DNA of 17,463 nt from Chloroflexota bacterium (GCA_005882525.1 VBGO01000047.1:1-17463), one strand, 5' to 3'; shown: positions 1-7,095, numbered from the stretch's first letter. The notes: generated by a model from the letters alone, not told the origin. Program-made: numbers and translations.

Positions 1-1656
1 TCCGCCGATCACGGCGTTGCCAACCGAGCCCGGCGCGGAACCGCTCTCAAGCCAGCCGGCATCCGACACGAACTGCGGCACCGCCATCGCGCCATTTGTC
101 AGAAGGCCAACGCGTTCCACCGGTGCGTCGATCCCTTGAGCAGGGATGCTGATCTCGACCGGAGCATCATCCCGCAAGGCGGTGGCGGGCACGAAGTCGG
201 GAGGCGGCATCGGCAGATTCAGCCCGCGGCCCGCAGCCGGGGGCCCCGGGACGCCAACCGAAAAGCACTCGGGACCCGCATCCGTGTGCCCGGCGGTGTC
301 GAAGATCCCGACGCTGGCGCTCCCGGGCGTGTAGACCGCGCGCCAGCAGTACGTTCCGAGTGCGGTCGTCGCGGCGGTCGCGTCCGATGTGGCCGCTCCG
401 GCGATCAAAGGCTTGGCGGCCCCCACCGGGTTTCCAGTCGCGCAGCCACCAGCCGTGACCTGGCTCGGGCCGCAGAGGAAGAAGGCGACGGTGCCCGCCG
501 GCGTCGCGCTCCCGGCTGGATCATGCACGGTCACATGGTCGCTAGCCACCACCCCGGGCGCCTGATTAAACCCGGTCGGGCTCGATGCGGTCGTCATCGC
601 CGGTATCCGGCAGGTCGTCAGGGGCGACGGACCGGCGAAATCGGTCAGGGCGGCAGAGAACGATTGCGCCGTCCGCGTGTGCGGAAGAAAGGTGTGGAAG
701 CATCCCGTGAAGCTCAGCACCGTGAGATCGAGGCCACCTTCCAGGAAGTCATTGGCGGCCAGCTGGGTGGTGACGCCGCCGGTATCTCGACAGATCCAGC
801 CGCCGCAGGCGACGATCGCACCGTTGACCGTAAAGCCGGTCGAACCAGGTACGGCGATCGGTTGATAGTGGGCCGTACCTCCCGGATCGCAGACCGTCCC
901 GTCCGCCGGTTGCGGTCCCGGCTCGGCATTGCAGTGCCACTGGTAGAGCGCGTTCGTCGCGATGCCGCCGCCACCCGTGAAGTCGACCGCAACCAGGAGG
1001 TCGCCTTCCGTCCGGTGGCCGATAAAGTTGCCCGAACAGCCGGCAGTGAGCCCGACGATCGATTGTAGGAACTCGAAGTCGATGTGGCTGTCACCGTTAT
1101 CGCTCAGGCGCTCGGCGCCAAAGTACAGTTCGGGACGGGCGGAGGTGCCATGGCTCACCGCGTAGACATTGTCCAGGTCGTTCTTGTTCGGCACCTTTCC
1201 GGGACCGAACGTTATCCCGTTAATGGCATCGCCATTCTTCACCGACGTCGTGAACGTGGTGGGGTCATTCGATACCCCACACGGGGTGGTGTCGGACGAG
1301 AGGGGATCGACGATGAAGGTGCTCGAGATCCGGCTTGGATCGGCGAGCGCCGCCGGTGTGAGCGCCGGCGCCCCGGGCGGAGCGCCGCTCGCGCCGGGCG
1401 TACCGCAGTTGAAGAGTCCGCCGGTACCGGTCACGTTAACAGCGCCGGCTGGACAGGTTGGGACGGGAGACGCTGAGCCGGAGTTGGCCCAGTCGAACGT
1501 CACTCCAGCCGGAGGGGTGAGGCGCACGTTGCCGTCGAGCGCCAGCCAGTTCGAGGGGGCGGCGTTAGAGGGGAGGGGAACCAGCAGTGCAGCCGTTGCA
1601 CTGACGGCGAATGCGAGTAATGCCGCCCACCGGCGGCTGGAAGGACGCACCGTCAC
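1..1656 (-). CDS. Secreted protein with adhesin-like region and C-terminal sortase domain (partial, runs off left edge)
   Basis: The frame is open without a stop from a TGA at 1714-1716 to the window edge, giving about 552 residues from GTG 1656. Other in-frame starts are TTG 1689 (GGAG 5 nt upstream), GTG 1677 and GTG 1650. The N-terminus is a signal peptide: RPSSRR, then a hydrophobic stretch WAALLAFAVSATAALLVPLP, with likely cleavage near SNAA. Residues ~35-370 are a Cys-containing extracellular region with motifs such as KNDLDNVYA and LYFGAERLSDNGDSHIDFEF, a pattern I associate with bacterial surface proteins. Residues ~375-480 look like an Ig-like domain (VTVHDPAGSATPAGTVAF). The last ~55 residues match the start of class E/F sortases: VEISIPAQGIDAPVERVGL, then GAMAVP, AGWLESG and GNAVIGG. 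The catalytic His, Cys and Arg lie beyond the edge, so activity cannot be judged. Likely exported and membrane- or wall-associated. The frame is certain; the domain call is good. Confidence 0.85.
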   Translation of the reverse strand, partial: MTVRPSSRRWAALLAFAVSATAALLVPLPSNAAPSNWLALDGNVRLTPPAGVTFDWANSGSASPVPTCPAGAVNVTGTGGLFNCGTPGASGAPPGAPALTPAALADPSRISSTFIVDPLSSDTTPCGVSNDPTTFTTSVKNGDAINGITFGPGKVPNKNDLDNVYAVSHGTSARPELYFGAERLSDNGDSHIDFEFLQSIVGLTAGCSGNFIGHRTEGDLLVAVDFTGGGGIATNALYQWHCNAEPGPQPADGTVCDPGGTAHYQPIAVPGSTGFTVNGAIVACGGWICRDTGGVTTQLAANDFLEGGLDLTVLSFTGCFHTFLPHTRTAQSFSAALTDFAGPSPLTTCRIPAMTTASSPTGFNQAPGVVASDHVTVHDPAGSATPAGTVAFFLCGPSQVTAGGCATGNPVGAAKPLIAGAATSDATAATTALGTYCWRAVYTPGSASVGIFDTAGHTDAGPECFSVGVPGPPAAGRGLNLPMPPPDFVPATALRDDAPVEISIPAQGIDAPVERVGLLTNGAMAVPQFVSDAGWLESGSAPGSVGNAVIGG

Positions 1657-1787
1657 CGGGACTTTACCTGAACTCACGCACGGGTTCAACCTGGCTCCGA
1701 GGCTAACCTTGCCTCAGCGGCGCTCCGAAGCCGTGCCGCACCAGCTGCATGCGTCCGTGGCCGATGAAAGGCAATCACTTGGCGTGG

Positions 1788-1851
1788 TGGCGGAGCGGGC
1801 GAGATTCGAACTCGCGAACCGGGTACGCCGGTTACGGCATTTCTAGTGCGG
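1788..1851 (-). pseudogene. 3' part of a tRNA-Ser gene
   Basis: On the minus strand the 3' end is complete: T arm GCGAG/TTCGAAT/CTCGC (1799-1815), acceptor strand CCGCTCC (1792-1798), discriminator G, and an encoded CCA (1788-1790). In front of it is a long type II variable arm, AACCGG-CGTAC-CCGGTT (1817-1833). A long variable arm plus discriminator G points to serine. Further upstream, CCGCA-CTAGAAA-TGCCG (1835-1851) could be an anticodon arm with one C:C mismatch and anticodon AGA. This arm is also the inverted-repeat end of repeat copy A. No matching 5' acceptor strand (GGAGCGG) or D arm follows, so the gene is truncated. The 3' half is seen directly; reading it as serine-specific is inference from the arm type. 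Confidence 0.6.
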
Positions 1852-1970
1852 ACTCCCGAAACCGTCCAATTTTGAGCCGTGTGTCCCTCTCAACTTTAAT
1901 TCGACTTGAACTCGACCAGCACGCCTCTTCAACTCTTCTTTAACGGAACCCTGTTTTTGGAAATGCCGTA
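1833..1970. repeat. Repeat copy A, ~138 bp with terminal inverted repeats
   Basis: The ends are TACGGCATTTC (1833-1843) and GAAATGCCGTA (1960-1970), a perfect 11-nt inverted repeat. The interior matches copy B at 17079-17219 in the same orientation: GTGCGGACTCCCGAAA near the left end, TTGAACTCGAC in the middle, and CTCAACTCTTC-like, TTAACGGA and CCCTG motifs towards the right end. Similarity appears to continue a little past the right arm (TCTGGC, then a CGAC block). The structure is MITE-like or a recombination-site-like duplication. No transposase lies inside. Confidence 0.7.
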
Positions 1971-1971
1971 G

Positions 1972-2067
1972 CCTCTGGCCAGGAAATGCCGCGACCTCGC
2001 AACCAACGGCACAAAGCTCTATGGCCACATTTATCCCTGCTCCGGGGGCCGCCTGTCTACCCTATAG
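1972..2067 (+). pseudogene. Possible tyrosine recombinase C-terminal remnant
   Basis: A 31-codon open stretch between TAG 1969-1971 and TAG 2065-2067 contains RDLATNGTKLYGHIYP. This resembles the C-terminal box of phage-type integrases, where a (G)H-x-D-I/L-A-T-T-x-x-x-Y-G-H segment carries the catalytic Tyr (here Y at 2020-2022). Upstream of it, where the rest of the enzyme should be, is repeat copy A, so only the tail could remain. The match is short and made by eye; chance similarity is possible. It supports the view that this gap is an integration scar. Confidence 0.3.
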
Positions 2068-2070
2068 AGG

Positions 2071-2979
2071 ATGTCCCGTGGGATTGCCGTGGCACCGGAG
2101 GACGAAGCCGGCTGGATGGGTCAGGCTGTCGTCGACGCCGGCGGTCGCGTGGTTTCACTCGACGTGGCGGAGGCCTTAATCTGGTATGGAGCGCCGGCAG
2201 ACCTGCAGGTAGCCCTTAAGCTTGCACCGCATCTCCGCTGGATTCAGCTTCCTTCCGCCGGCGTCGAATCATATCTCCCGTTAATCAGGGATGGGACTAG
2301 CGTCTGGACCGCAGCCAAAGGCGTGTATGCGGAGCCATGCGCTGAACACGCGCTAGGCCTCGCGATCGCCGGCTTCCGGCACCTCGACGCGGGCGCTCGT
2401 TGGAAGACCTGGCGTAGAGGTCCTGCTAAGACGCTCTTCGATGCCCACGTGACGATCGTTGGCGCTGGTGGAATTTCCCAGGAGGTCGTCCAGCTTCTCC
2501 GTCCGTTTCGCGCCACTGTGACGGTCGTCCGCCAGCGTCCCGGGTCAATGCCGGGCGTCATGACGACCGTATTGTTTAGTCGATTGTTGGAAGCGCTCGG
2601 AGACGCCGACCTAGTCGTTCTCGCTGCACCGCTCACACAGGAAACCGAGGGAATGATCGCCGAGCGGCAACTGCGCGCCATGAAACATGACGCCTGGTTG
2701 GTAAACGTGGCGCGCGGCAAGCTGATCAACGCGGACGATCTGGTCAGGGCGCTGCAAGAACGCTGGATTGGTGGAGCTGGCCTTGACGTAACGGATCCTG
2801 AGCCGCTACCAGACGGCCACCCGCTTTGGCAACTCGACAACTGCATCATCACCTCTCACACGGCGAATCCTCCCAATCTCGAACGGGAACTCTTCCGGTT
2901 TCGCATTGTCGAGAACGTCACACGATTCCTGAACGGGCAACCGCTTATCGGGGTTGTTGACCCGGTAATGGGCTATTGA
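2071..2979 (+). CDS. D-isomer-specific 2-hydroxyacid dehydrogenase
   Basis: A cytoplasmic NAD(P)-dependent oxidoreductase that interconverts 2-hydroxy acids and 2-oxo acids; 302 residues, slightly short but normal for the family. The nucleotide-binding loop is VGAGGIS (residues 130-136), with Ser where the last Gly of GxGxxG usually stands. The catalytic set is present: Arg215 in VNVARGKLIN, Glu244 in DPEPLP, His263 in TSHTAN. The ATG is the first start after an in-frame TAG at 2065-2067. The purine-rich AGAGG touches the ATG, too close for a normal RBS, so GTG 2089 (Val7) or leaderless translation is possible. The gene begins directly after the repeat/recombinase scar and ends 17 bp from the convergent HisC-like pseudogene. 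Substrate unknown; glyoxylate/hydroxypyruvate- or phosphoglycerate-type enzymes share this signature. Confidence 0.9.
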   Translation: MSRGIAVAPEDEAGWMGQAVVDAGGRVVSLDVAEALIWYGAPADLQVALKLAPHLRWIQLPSAGVESYLPLIRDGTSVWTAAKGVYAEPCAEHALGLAIAGFRHLDAGARWKTWRRGPAKTLFDAHVTIVGAGGISQEVVQLLRPFRATVTVVRQRPGSMPGVMTTVLFSRLLEALGDADLVVLAAPLTQETEGMIAERQLRAMKHDAWLVNVARGKLINADDLVRALQERWIGGAGLDVTDPEPLPDGHPLWQLDNCIITSHTANPPNLERELFRFRIVENVTRFLNGQPLIGVVDPVMGY

Positions 2980-2996
2980 CCGTTTATGGAACCTGC

Positions 2997-4011
2997 TCAC
3001 GGTACTGGGACCTGGGCGAGTGCCTCCTGGAGAATCGCCAGGCCGCGCGGCGGCGGGACCGTAATGCGAACCGCCCCAGGCATCCCAAGTGAAGTTCCCG
3101 GCCGCACGCTGAGGCCGAAGGCAGCGAGACGAGCAACAAATTCATCCTCCCGCGGCACGAGAACCGTCACGAAGTTCGCCTGCGACGCCAGGGTTTGATA
3201 GCCGGCACGGGCCAGGACATCGCGCAATTTCGCCCTCATACCGATAACATCGTCGCGCCTGCGCCGGCGCTGCTCGCGGTCGTCAAGTTCGGCTATTCCG
3301 GCCGGCCGCTTGAGCTAGCGAGTTGACCGAAAATGGCGGCCGAACCCGTCGCAGAACTTCCACCACCTCGGCCGAAGCATTGGAGAATGTGCGAAGGACG
3401 ACGAGGCGTCCTTCCCGCGCCAGAGGGAGGGCGGATTGCCGATCGACGTTTTCAACGAAGTCGATGTATGCCTCGTCCACAATCGTCAACGTCGACGACG
3501 ATTGGTCGATGAACGCTTTGACAGCCTCCGCGGGAACGACCGTCCCGGTCGGGTTGTGCGGGTTGCAAATAAAGGCGATGTCGGCTTGAGCCTCCGCCAT
3601 GGCGGGTAAGTCGTGCACCCAGTTGCGAAGAGCGACCTTGACCACGTCCCCGTCGAAGAGATTCGGCACGACGTCGTGAAGCCGGTACGGGGGATCAGCG
3701 ACGACCACTCGTCGACCGGGGCGTAAATAGGCCAGACACAGCAAATAGATGAGCTCATCTGATCCATTCGCCACTACGATCTGCTCGGGATCGACATCGA
3801 GCTCCCTGCCAATGCGCTGCCGCAATTCGGTGGCGAGCGGGTCGGGATAACGATGTATCTTGTCGATGGCGCGGATGATCGTCGAGCGAACGCTGACTGA
3901 AGGACCTAACCAGGACTCGTTGGATGCCAGGCCGTGGTCATCGTCCTCCGCGGCTCTGCCAGGAACGTACGGGTCGAGCGATTCGACGGCACTGCGAGGC
4001 GTCGGCCTCAC
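2997..4011 (-). pseudogene. HisC-like PLP aminotransferase, broken (lysine segment deleted, frameshifted)
   Basis: Related to histidinol-phosphate aminotransferase (fold type I). GTG 4011 overlaps the IclR stop by 4 nt (GTGA), so it was translationally coupled. The first frame (4011-3283) contains NGSDE (82-86), NPHNPTG (150-156), VDEAY (178-182) and LRTFS (206-210). After LRTFS the family normally has K-x-Y/F-G-L-A-G-x-R-x-G-Y with the PLP-binding Lys. Here the chain jumps straight to NASAEVVEVLRRVRPPFSV, as if ~14 codons were removed in frame. A shift of one base in a GGCCGGCCGG run near 3295-3305 then ends the frame after AAGRNSRT. The remainder (AELDDREQ, then MRAKLRDVL to VRPGTSLG and AVRITV) continues in another frame to the stop at 2997. 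Without the Lys no transaminase activity is expected. Confidence 0.85.
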
Positions 4012-4772
4012 CGGCCCGCGATCCGCGCCCCGAGCTGACGGGAGGCGCGCGCCGCGGCTTGCCGTACTCGGATCGCGACCTTCTCCACCGGAGGTCCACC
4101 TTCACGGAGATAGCTGACGCCGATCGCGCCGCAGCATTCGCCAGAGTTATCGAACACCGGAGCGGCGATGCAGCGGACGGCAGTGAGAATTTGGCCTTCG
4201 TCGACCGCGAATCCCTGCGATCGAACCTGGGCCAGCTCCCCGGCAAGAGCCGGTCGAGAGTCTGCCAGTGACCCCGTGACAAAGGCGAGGTTCGCTTTGC
4301 CGACGGCGGTCAGTTCCGCCGGCAGGCGAGTTCCAACCGCACTCGCGAGCCTGATTCCGACGCCGGGTGCATCCTCTTTGGCCAGGTAGAGCGCATCCGT
4401 ACCGTCGACGATCGCGAAGTGCGCCGTCATATTCAGCTCACGACTTAGTACGATGAGTTCAGGGTGCACCCCCTTGAGCGGCGTGATCCGGTTTAGATAT
4501 GCAGCGCCAAGCTCCGCGGCTCGAATACCCAGCCGATAGTTAGCCTCCTTATCAACCTCGAGATACCGACGGGCCAACAGTGCCTTCAGCAGCGGATGCA
4601 GCGAGCTCTTCGGCGCTTTGAGCCGAGCGGCTAGCGTGCTGAGCGGTAACGGGTTGCTACTTTCGGCAACCAGCTCCAGCGCCAGTAGGGCACGCGTCAC
4701 CGACCGGTGAAGCGCCGTCCCCGATTGCGACGCATCAACGGCGTCCACGGTCGGTGTGGCAAGGGCTGCCAC
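4008..4772 (-). CDS. IclR-family transcriptional regulator
   Basis: A 254-residue protein with the IclR layout: an N-terminal winged helix-turn-helix at ~25-80 (PLSTLAARLKAPKSSLHPLL in the recognition region) and a C-terminal effector domain at ~90-250 (GTDALYLAKEDAPG, GTRLPAELTAVGKANLA, CIAAPVFDNSGECCGAIGVS). These are dimeric DNA-binding proteins that respond to small metabolites. The start is GTG 4772, six bases after the TAA of the NCS1 permease; no other early start is visible. It lies between the permease and the aminotransferase in one minus-strand unit, so it probably controls that unit. Paired GTTCG/CGAAC half-sites upstream of the permease are candidate targets (inference). The reading frame is intact although both operon partners are broken. 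Confidence 0.92.
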   Translation of the reverse strand: MAALATPTVDAVDASQSGTALHRSVTRALLALELVAESSNPLPLSTLAARLKAPKSSLHPLLKALLARRYLEVDKEANYRLGIRAAELGAAYLNRITPLKGVHPELIVLSRELNMTAHFAIVDGTDALYLAKEDAPGVGIRLASAVGTRLPAELTAVGKANLAFVTGSLADSRPALAGELAQVRSQGFAVDEGQILTAVRCIAAPVFDNSGECCGAIGVSYLREGGPPVEKVAIRVRQAAARASRQLGARIAGR

Positions 4773-4778
4773 GGCCGA

Positions 4779-6190
4779 TTACTCGCCCTTGGTGCCCGCA
4801 GGCTCCAGCCACTTGGAGAGGTCCGAAACGTCCGGAGTCCCGGCTTTCGGATTCCGCGCCAGGACATAGTACAGCGGGATCGCCACAACCAGTCCAACAA
4901 TCCAGGCGATGTCAGCACCACCCATCGCTTTCGAGATCGGGCCCTGGAACACGCTTGTGTTCATGAATGGCACTTCGACGGCAAACGTCAGGAAATACAC
5001 CAGCAAACCACGCCAGGCGAAGTTTCCAAAGGGACCCGCGGGGTTGAAGAAGTCTTCGGTCCGGTACTTCCCGCCACGGACCAGGTAGAAATCGGTCAGG
5101 TTGATCGCGGTCCAGGGGACGAGGAAGTAAAGAAGCGCCGCCAGGTAATTCTCGAAGGAGTTCATGAAGTTGCCCTGACCGGCAGTCGCAACCAGCAGGG
5201 CGATCACGGACACGCCGACACCAACCACGATCCGTAAGGGAACGGTGGAACGGAATTTGCTGAAGTTGTTCCCAATCGTCAATGTCGAGAGAATGCCTCC
5301 GTAGATGTTCATCGCCGACGGTGGAAGCAGGCCGAAAGCGAGCAGCAGGACCAGGATCGAACCGAGCGTATTGCCGCCGATTACTTTCACCTCGGTTAAC
5401 GTCTGAGCAGTCGGAGCTAACGAGGCAACGGCTGCGCCCAGGGTCATCAGTGCGATCGATACGATGCATGTCCCCCAATACGTATTCCAAAAAGTCCCTG
5501 TGGCCTTCTCGGGCGCCAAGTACCGCGAGTAATCGGAGACGTAGGGCGCATAAGAGATCTGATAGACGGCAATCACCGATGTGGCAAGCAGGAGGTTGCT
5601 GAAACTGAACGCCCCATGGTTCAGCGTGGAGAGTGGAAGGCCGTGGACAACAAGCACGACGGCGACCAGAACGAAGATCGCGACGTAGGCCCACGTCTGA
5701 TATTTCATGAACAGGTGGATCCAGTCATAGCCGAAGACCGCCAGCAACAGGAGGGCAGCCGTCATGAGGATCATCCAGAGCGTGAGGTTGCCGCCGATGA
5801 TTCCCTGGAATCCCTGCCCAGCCAGCAAGATGTCGAAAGCGGCGAAGGCGATGTACATCGCCCATACCAGCACCAGAATCACTGAGCACGGCTCTGAATC
5901 ACCTGGGGTAGCCCGAGTTGCGGACCCTGGGCAGAATGCAGAGCCATGAAGATGGCACCGAGCAGGTTGCCGGCCAGGATCGCCACGAGCGCCCACCAGA
6001 AATTCATTCCCAATGAAATCGCAATAGCACCCGTCACCACAGTAAGGACGTGGGCACTTGCTCCAAACCAAACGAAGAACAGCGATCGAGTTTCTCCGTG
6101 TCGCTCGGTCACCGGCACGTAGTCGTAGCTGTGCTCTTCGATCAACTGCCGCTTGGCGGACGACGCCGCGGCGCCCTGCGTAGTGGCCAT
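4779..6190 (-). pseudogene. NCS1-type nucleobase/allantoin permease, frameshifted
   Basis: An integral membrane importer of the nucleobase:cation symporter-1 family. The real start is ATG 6190 (MATTQGAAASS), with GGAGGGG about 9 nt upstream. The first ~103 codons (DYVPVTERHGETRSLFFVWF, then TM1 and TM2, to GLPQVIQSRAQ) end at a TGA at 5879-5881. The family continues after SRAQ with FG-x-YGA and a hydrophobic stretch. Here that short motif is missing and the protein resumes in another frame as SVILVLVWAMYIAFAAFD from about 5890, running through some nine or ten more hydrophobic segments (GFGLLPPSAMNIYGG-like core, WTAINLTDFYLVRGGKY) to the TAA at 4779. The 5' portion of the long open frame extending to 6281 is out of frame and not part of the gene. 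Substrate (cytosine, purine, uracil, hydantoin or allantoin) cannot be told. Confidence 0.85.
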
Positions 6191-6212
6191 CGCTCGGATC
6201 CCCTCCTCGCGT

Positions 6213-6236
6213 GTTCGGATGTACGAACGGCGTTCG
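6213..6236. promoter_or_regulatory. Candidate operator upstream of the NCS1/IclR/HisC unit
   Basis: Three 5-nt half-sites alternate in orientation: GTTCG (6213-6217), 6 nt, CGAAC (6224-6228), 3 nt, GTTCG (6232-6236). Each adjacent pair forms a perfect inverted repeat. They lie between the predicted promoter and the RBS of the permease, where a bound repressor would block transcription. IclR-family operators are short palindromes, some with GTTCG-like halves, and an IclR gene lies in the same unit. The pairing is inference. Confidence 0.4.
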
Positions 6237-6254
6237 CGATTTCGCTGTCGCAAA

Positions 6255-6281
6255 GCTATACCGAGTTTGGTCGCTTGTCAA
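6255..6281 (-). promoter_or_regulatory. Predicted promoter of the NCS1/IclR/HisC unit
   Basis: On the minus strand there is a perfect TTGACA (6276-6281), followed 15 nt later by TATAGC (6255-6260). The alternative -10 TAGCTT would give a 17-nt spacer. The predicted transcript starts about 55-60 nt upstream of ATG 6190 and carries the half-sites at 6213-6236 in its leader. Confidence 0.45.
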
Positions 6282-6304
6282 CGGCCCGGTGAATCTACGG
6301 GCCG
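6282..6304 (-). terminator. Hairpin after the SDR gene, weak terminator candidate
   Basis: CGGCCCG (6282-6288) and CGGGCCG (6298-6304) form a perfect 7-bp stem with a 9-nt loop, 4 nt past the SDR stop codon. There is no T-run after it on the minus strand (TTGACA follows), so it may act weakly or mark the boundary between the two units. Confidence 0.35.
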
Positions 6305-6308
6305 AGAT

Positions 6309-7037
6309 TTACGTCGTCAGGGCCCCGAGGTCGACAGGAAGGCAGGCACCCGTGATGCCCGATGCTCGGTCCGAGGCCAGGAAGGCGACCAGCTCGGCTA
6401 CTTCCGCAGTCTCCAGAAAACGCTTGCCTGGTTGTGAGGCGACCATCTCAGCGATGACCCGGTCGCGGGTGAGCCCTCGCAGCCGCATCTGGTCGGCCAG
6501 CTGGTTCTCGACAATCGGCGTGCGCATCCATCCCGGAGCGACGACGTTGGCCGTCAGCCCGACGGACGCCCCTTCAAGGGCGGCCACCCGAATCAGGCCC
6601 AAGACCGCGTGCTTCGCGGCCACGTACGCCGGCTTGAACGGCTCTCCAACGAGCGACAGGACCGAGCCAATGGCGATGATCCGGCCGCCGGGACGCCTGG
6701 TAAGTGAGGGCCAGGCGTACTTAATGGCAAGAAAAGGACCTTTCGCCATCACGTTCATGAGTCGGTCCCAATCGTGCTCGGCGTAGTCAGCAATCGGCGC
6801 AACCAGCTGGGTTCCAGCGTTGAGAACCAGGATGTCCAGCTGCCCGTACCGGTTCAGCGTCTCATCGACCATGGCTCGATTTCCTTCAGCCGTCCCGACG
6901 TCGGCAAGCAAGCAGCCGTCTCCGCGAAGGTCTACCGCTACAACGCGGGCGCCTTCGCGAGTGAAGGTCGCGCAGAGGGTGCGACCCAGGCCGCCGGCTG
7001 CTCCCGTTATTACCGCGATCCGACCTTCGAGACTCAC
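6309..7037 (-). CDS. Short-chain dehydrogenase/reductase (SDR)
   Basis: A classical SDR of 242 residues from GTG 7037 (VSLEGRIAVITGAAGG). It has TGAAGGLG (11-18) for NAD(P) binding, NAG (73-75), catalytic Ser125 in IGSVLSL, and Tyr138/Lys142 in YVAAK. The PGWMRTP segment after it matches the usual PG of the family. The overall look is that of 3-hydroxybutyrate or sugar/hydroxyacid dehydrogenases; the substrate is unknown. The frame is open upstream to 7118, but that N-terminal extension has no RBS and is unlike the family. GTG 7037 has no RBS of its own. A good RBS instead serves a 7-codon ORF (7034-7054) overlapping this GTG, so translation may be coupled, or a one-base shift may hide the true ATG start at 7054. 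Divergent from the serine hydrolase. Confidence 0.88.
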   Translation of the reverse strand: MSLEGRIAVITGAAGGLGRTLCATFTREGARVVAVDLRGDGCLLADVGTAEGNRAMVDETLNRYGQLDILVLNAGTQLVAPIADYAEHDWDRLMNVMAKGPFLAIKYAWPSLTRRPGGRIIAIGSVLSLVGEPFKPAYVAAKHAVLGLIRVAALEGASVGLTANVVAPGWMRTPIVENQLADQMRLRGLTRDRVIAEMVASQPGKRFLETAEVAELVAFLASDRASGITGACLPVDLGALTT

Positions 7038-7054
7038 TGCAGCAGCGTACGCAT
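7034..7054 (-). other. Possible leader ORF MRTLLQ overlapping the SDR start
   Basis: AAGGAG (7062-7067) stands 7 nt before ATG 7054, an ideal RBS spacing. The frame reads MRTLLQ and stops with a TGA that overlaps the SDR GTG start as GTGA. Either it is a coupling leader ORF, or it is the true SDR N-terminus disconnected by a one-base indel. Confidence 0.4.
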
Positions 7055-7065
7055 GCTGGGTCTCC

Positions 7066-7095
7066 TTGACAAGGGCGCTTGAGCGCGACCATGAT
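7066..7095 (+). promoter_or_regulatory. Predicted promoter of the serine hydrolase
   Basis: TTGACA (7066-7071), an 18-nt spacer, then CATGAT (7090-7095), matching four of six -10 positions. Transcription would begin close to GTG 7102, consistent with a leaderless transcript, since no Shine-Dalgarno precedes any of the possible hydrolase starts. The -35 overlaps the minus-strand RBS of the leader ORF, so the two divergent genes share regulatory DNA. Confidence 0.35.

Larger units (their letters stand above)
1657..2070. other. Gene-free interval with tRNA remnant, repeat copy A and recombinase remnant
   Basis: No intact protein gene is visible in these 414 bp. From left to right it holds the upstream region of the sortase-domain gene, a 3' tRNA-Ser fragment, repeat copy A with its terminal inverted repeats, an extra GGAAATGCCG at 1982-1991, and a short reading frame resembling a tyrosine recombinase C-terminus. 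The small frames crossing it have no RBS and are not supported as genes. The composition (T-rich and pyrimidine-rich on plus, 1885-1957) differs from the GC-rich coding regions. The arrangement looks like an integration scar. Confidence 0.6.

Noticed and set aside
136..1846. Several long plus-strand open frames (for example 136-1068 and 1169-1846)
   Set aside because: They are antisense to the continuous minus-strand frame with signal peptide and sortase motifs; their sequences are low-complexity Arg/Gly-rich or Pro/Ala-rich with no family features.
1788..1876. A complete tRNA-Ser gene
   Set aside because: No 5' acceptor strand complementary to CCGCTCC and no D arm follow the anticodon-like arm; the candidate arm also has a C:C mismatch.
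5890..6281. N-terminal extension of the permease frame up to 6281
   Set aside because: Its translation is hydrophilic and unlike the family, while the other frame from ATG 6190 carries the true NCS1 N-terminus with an RBS.
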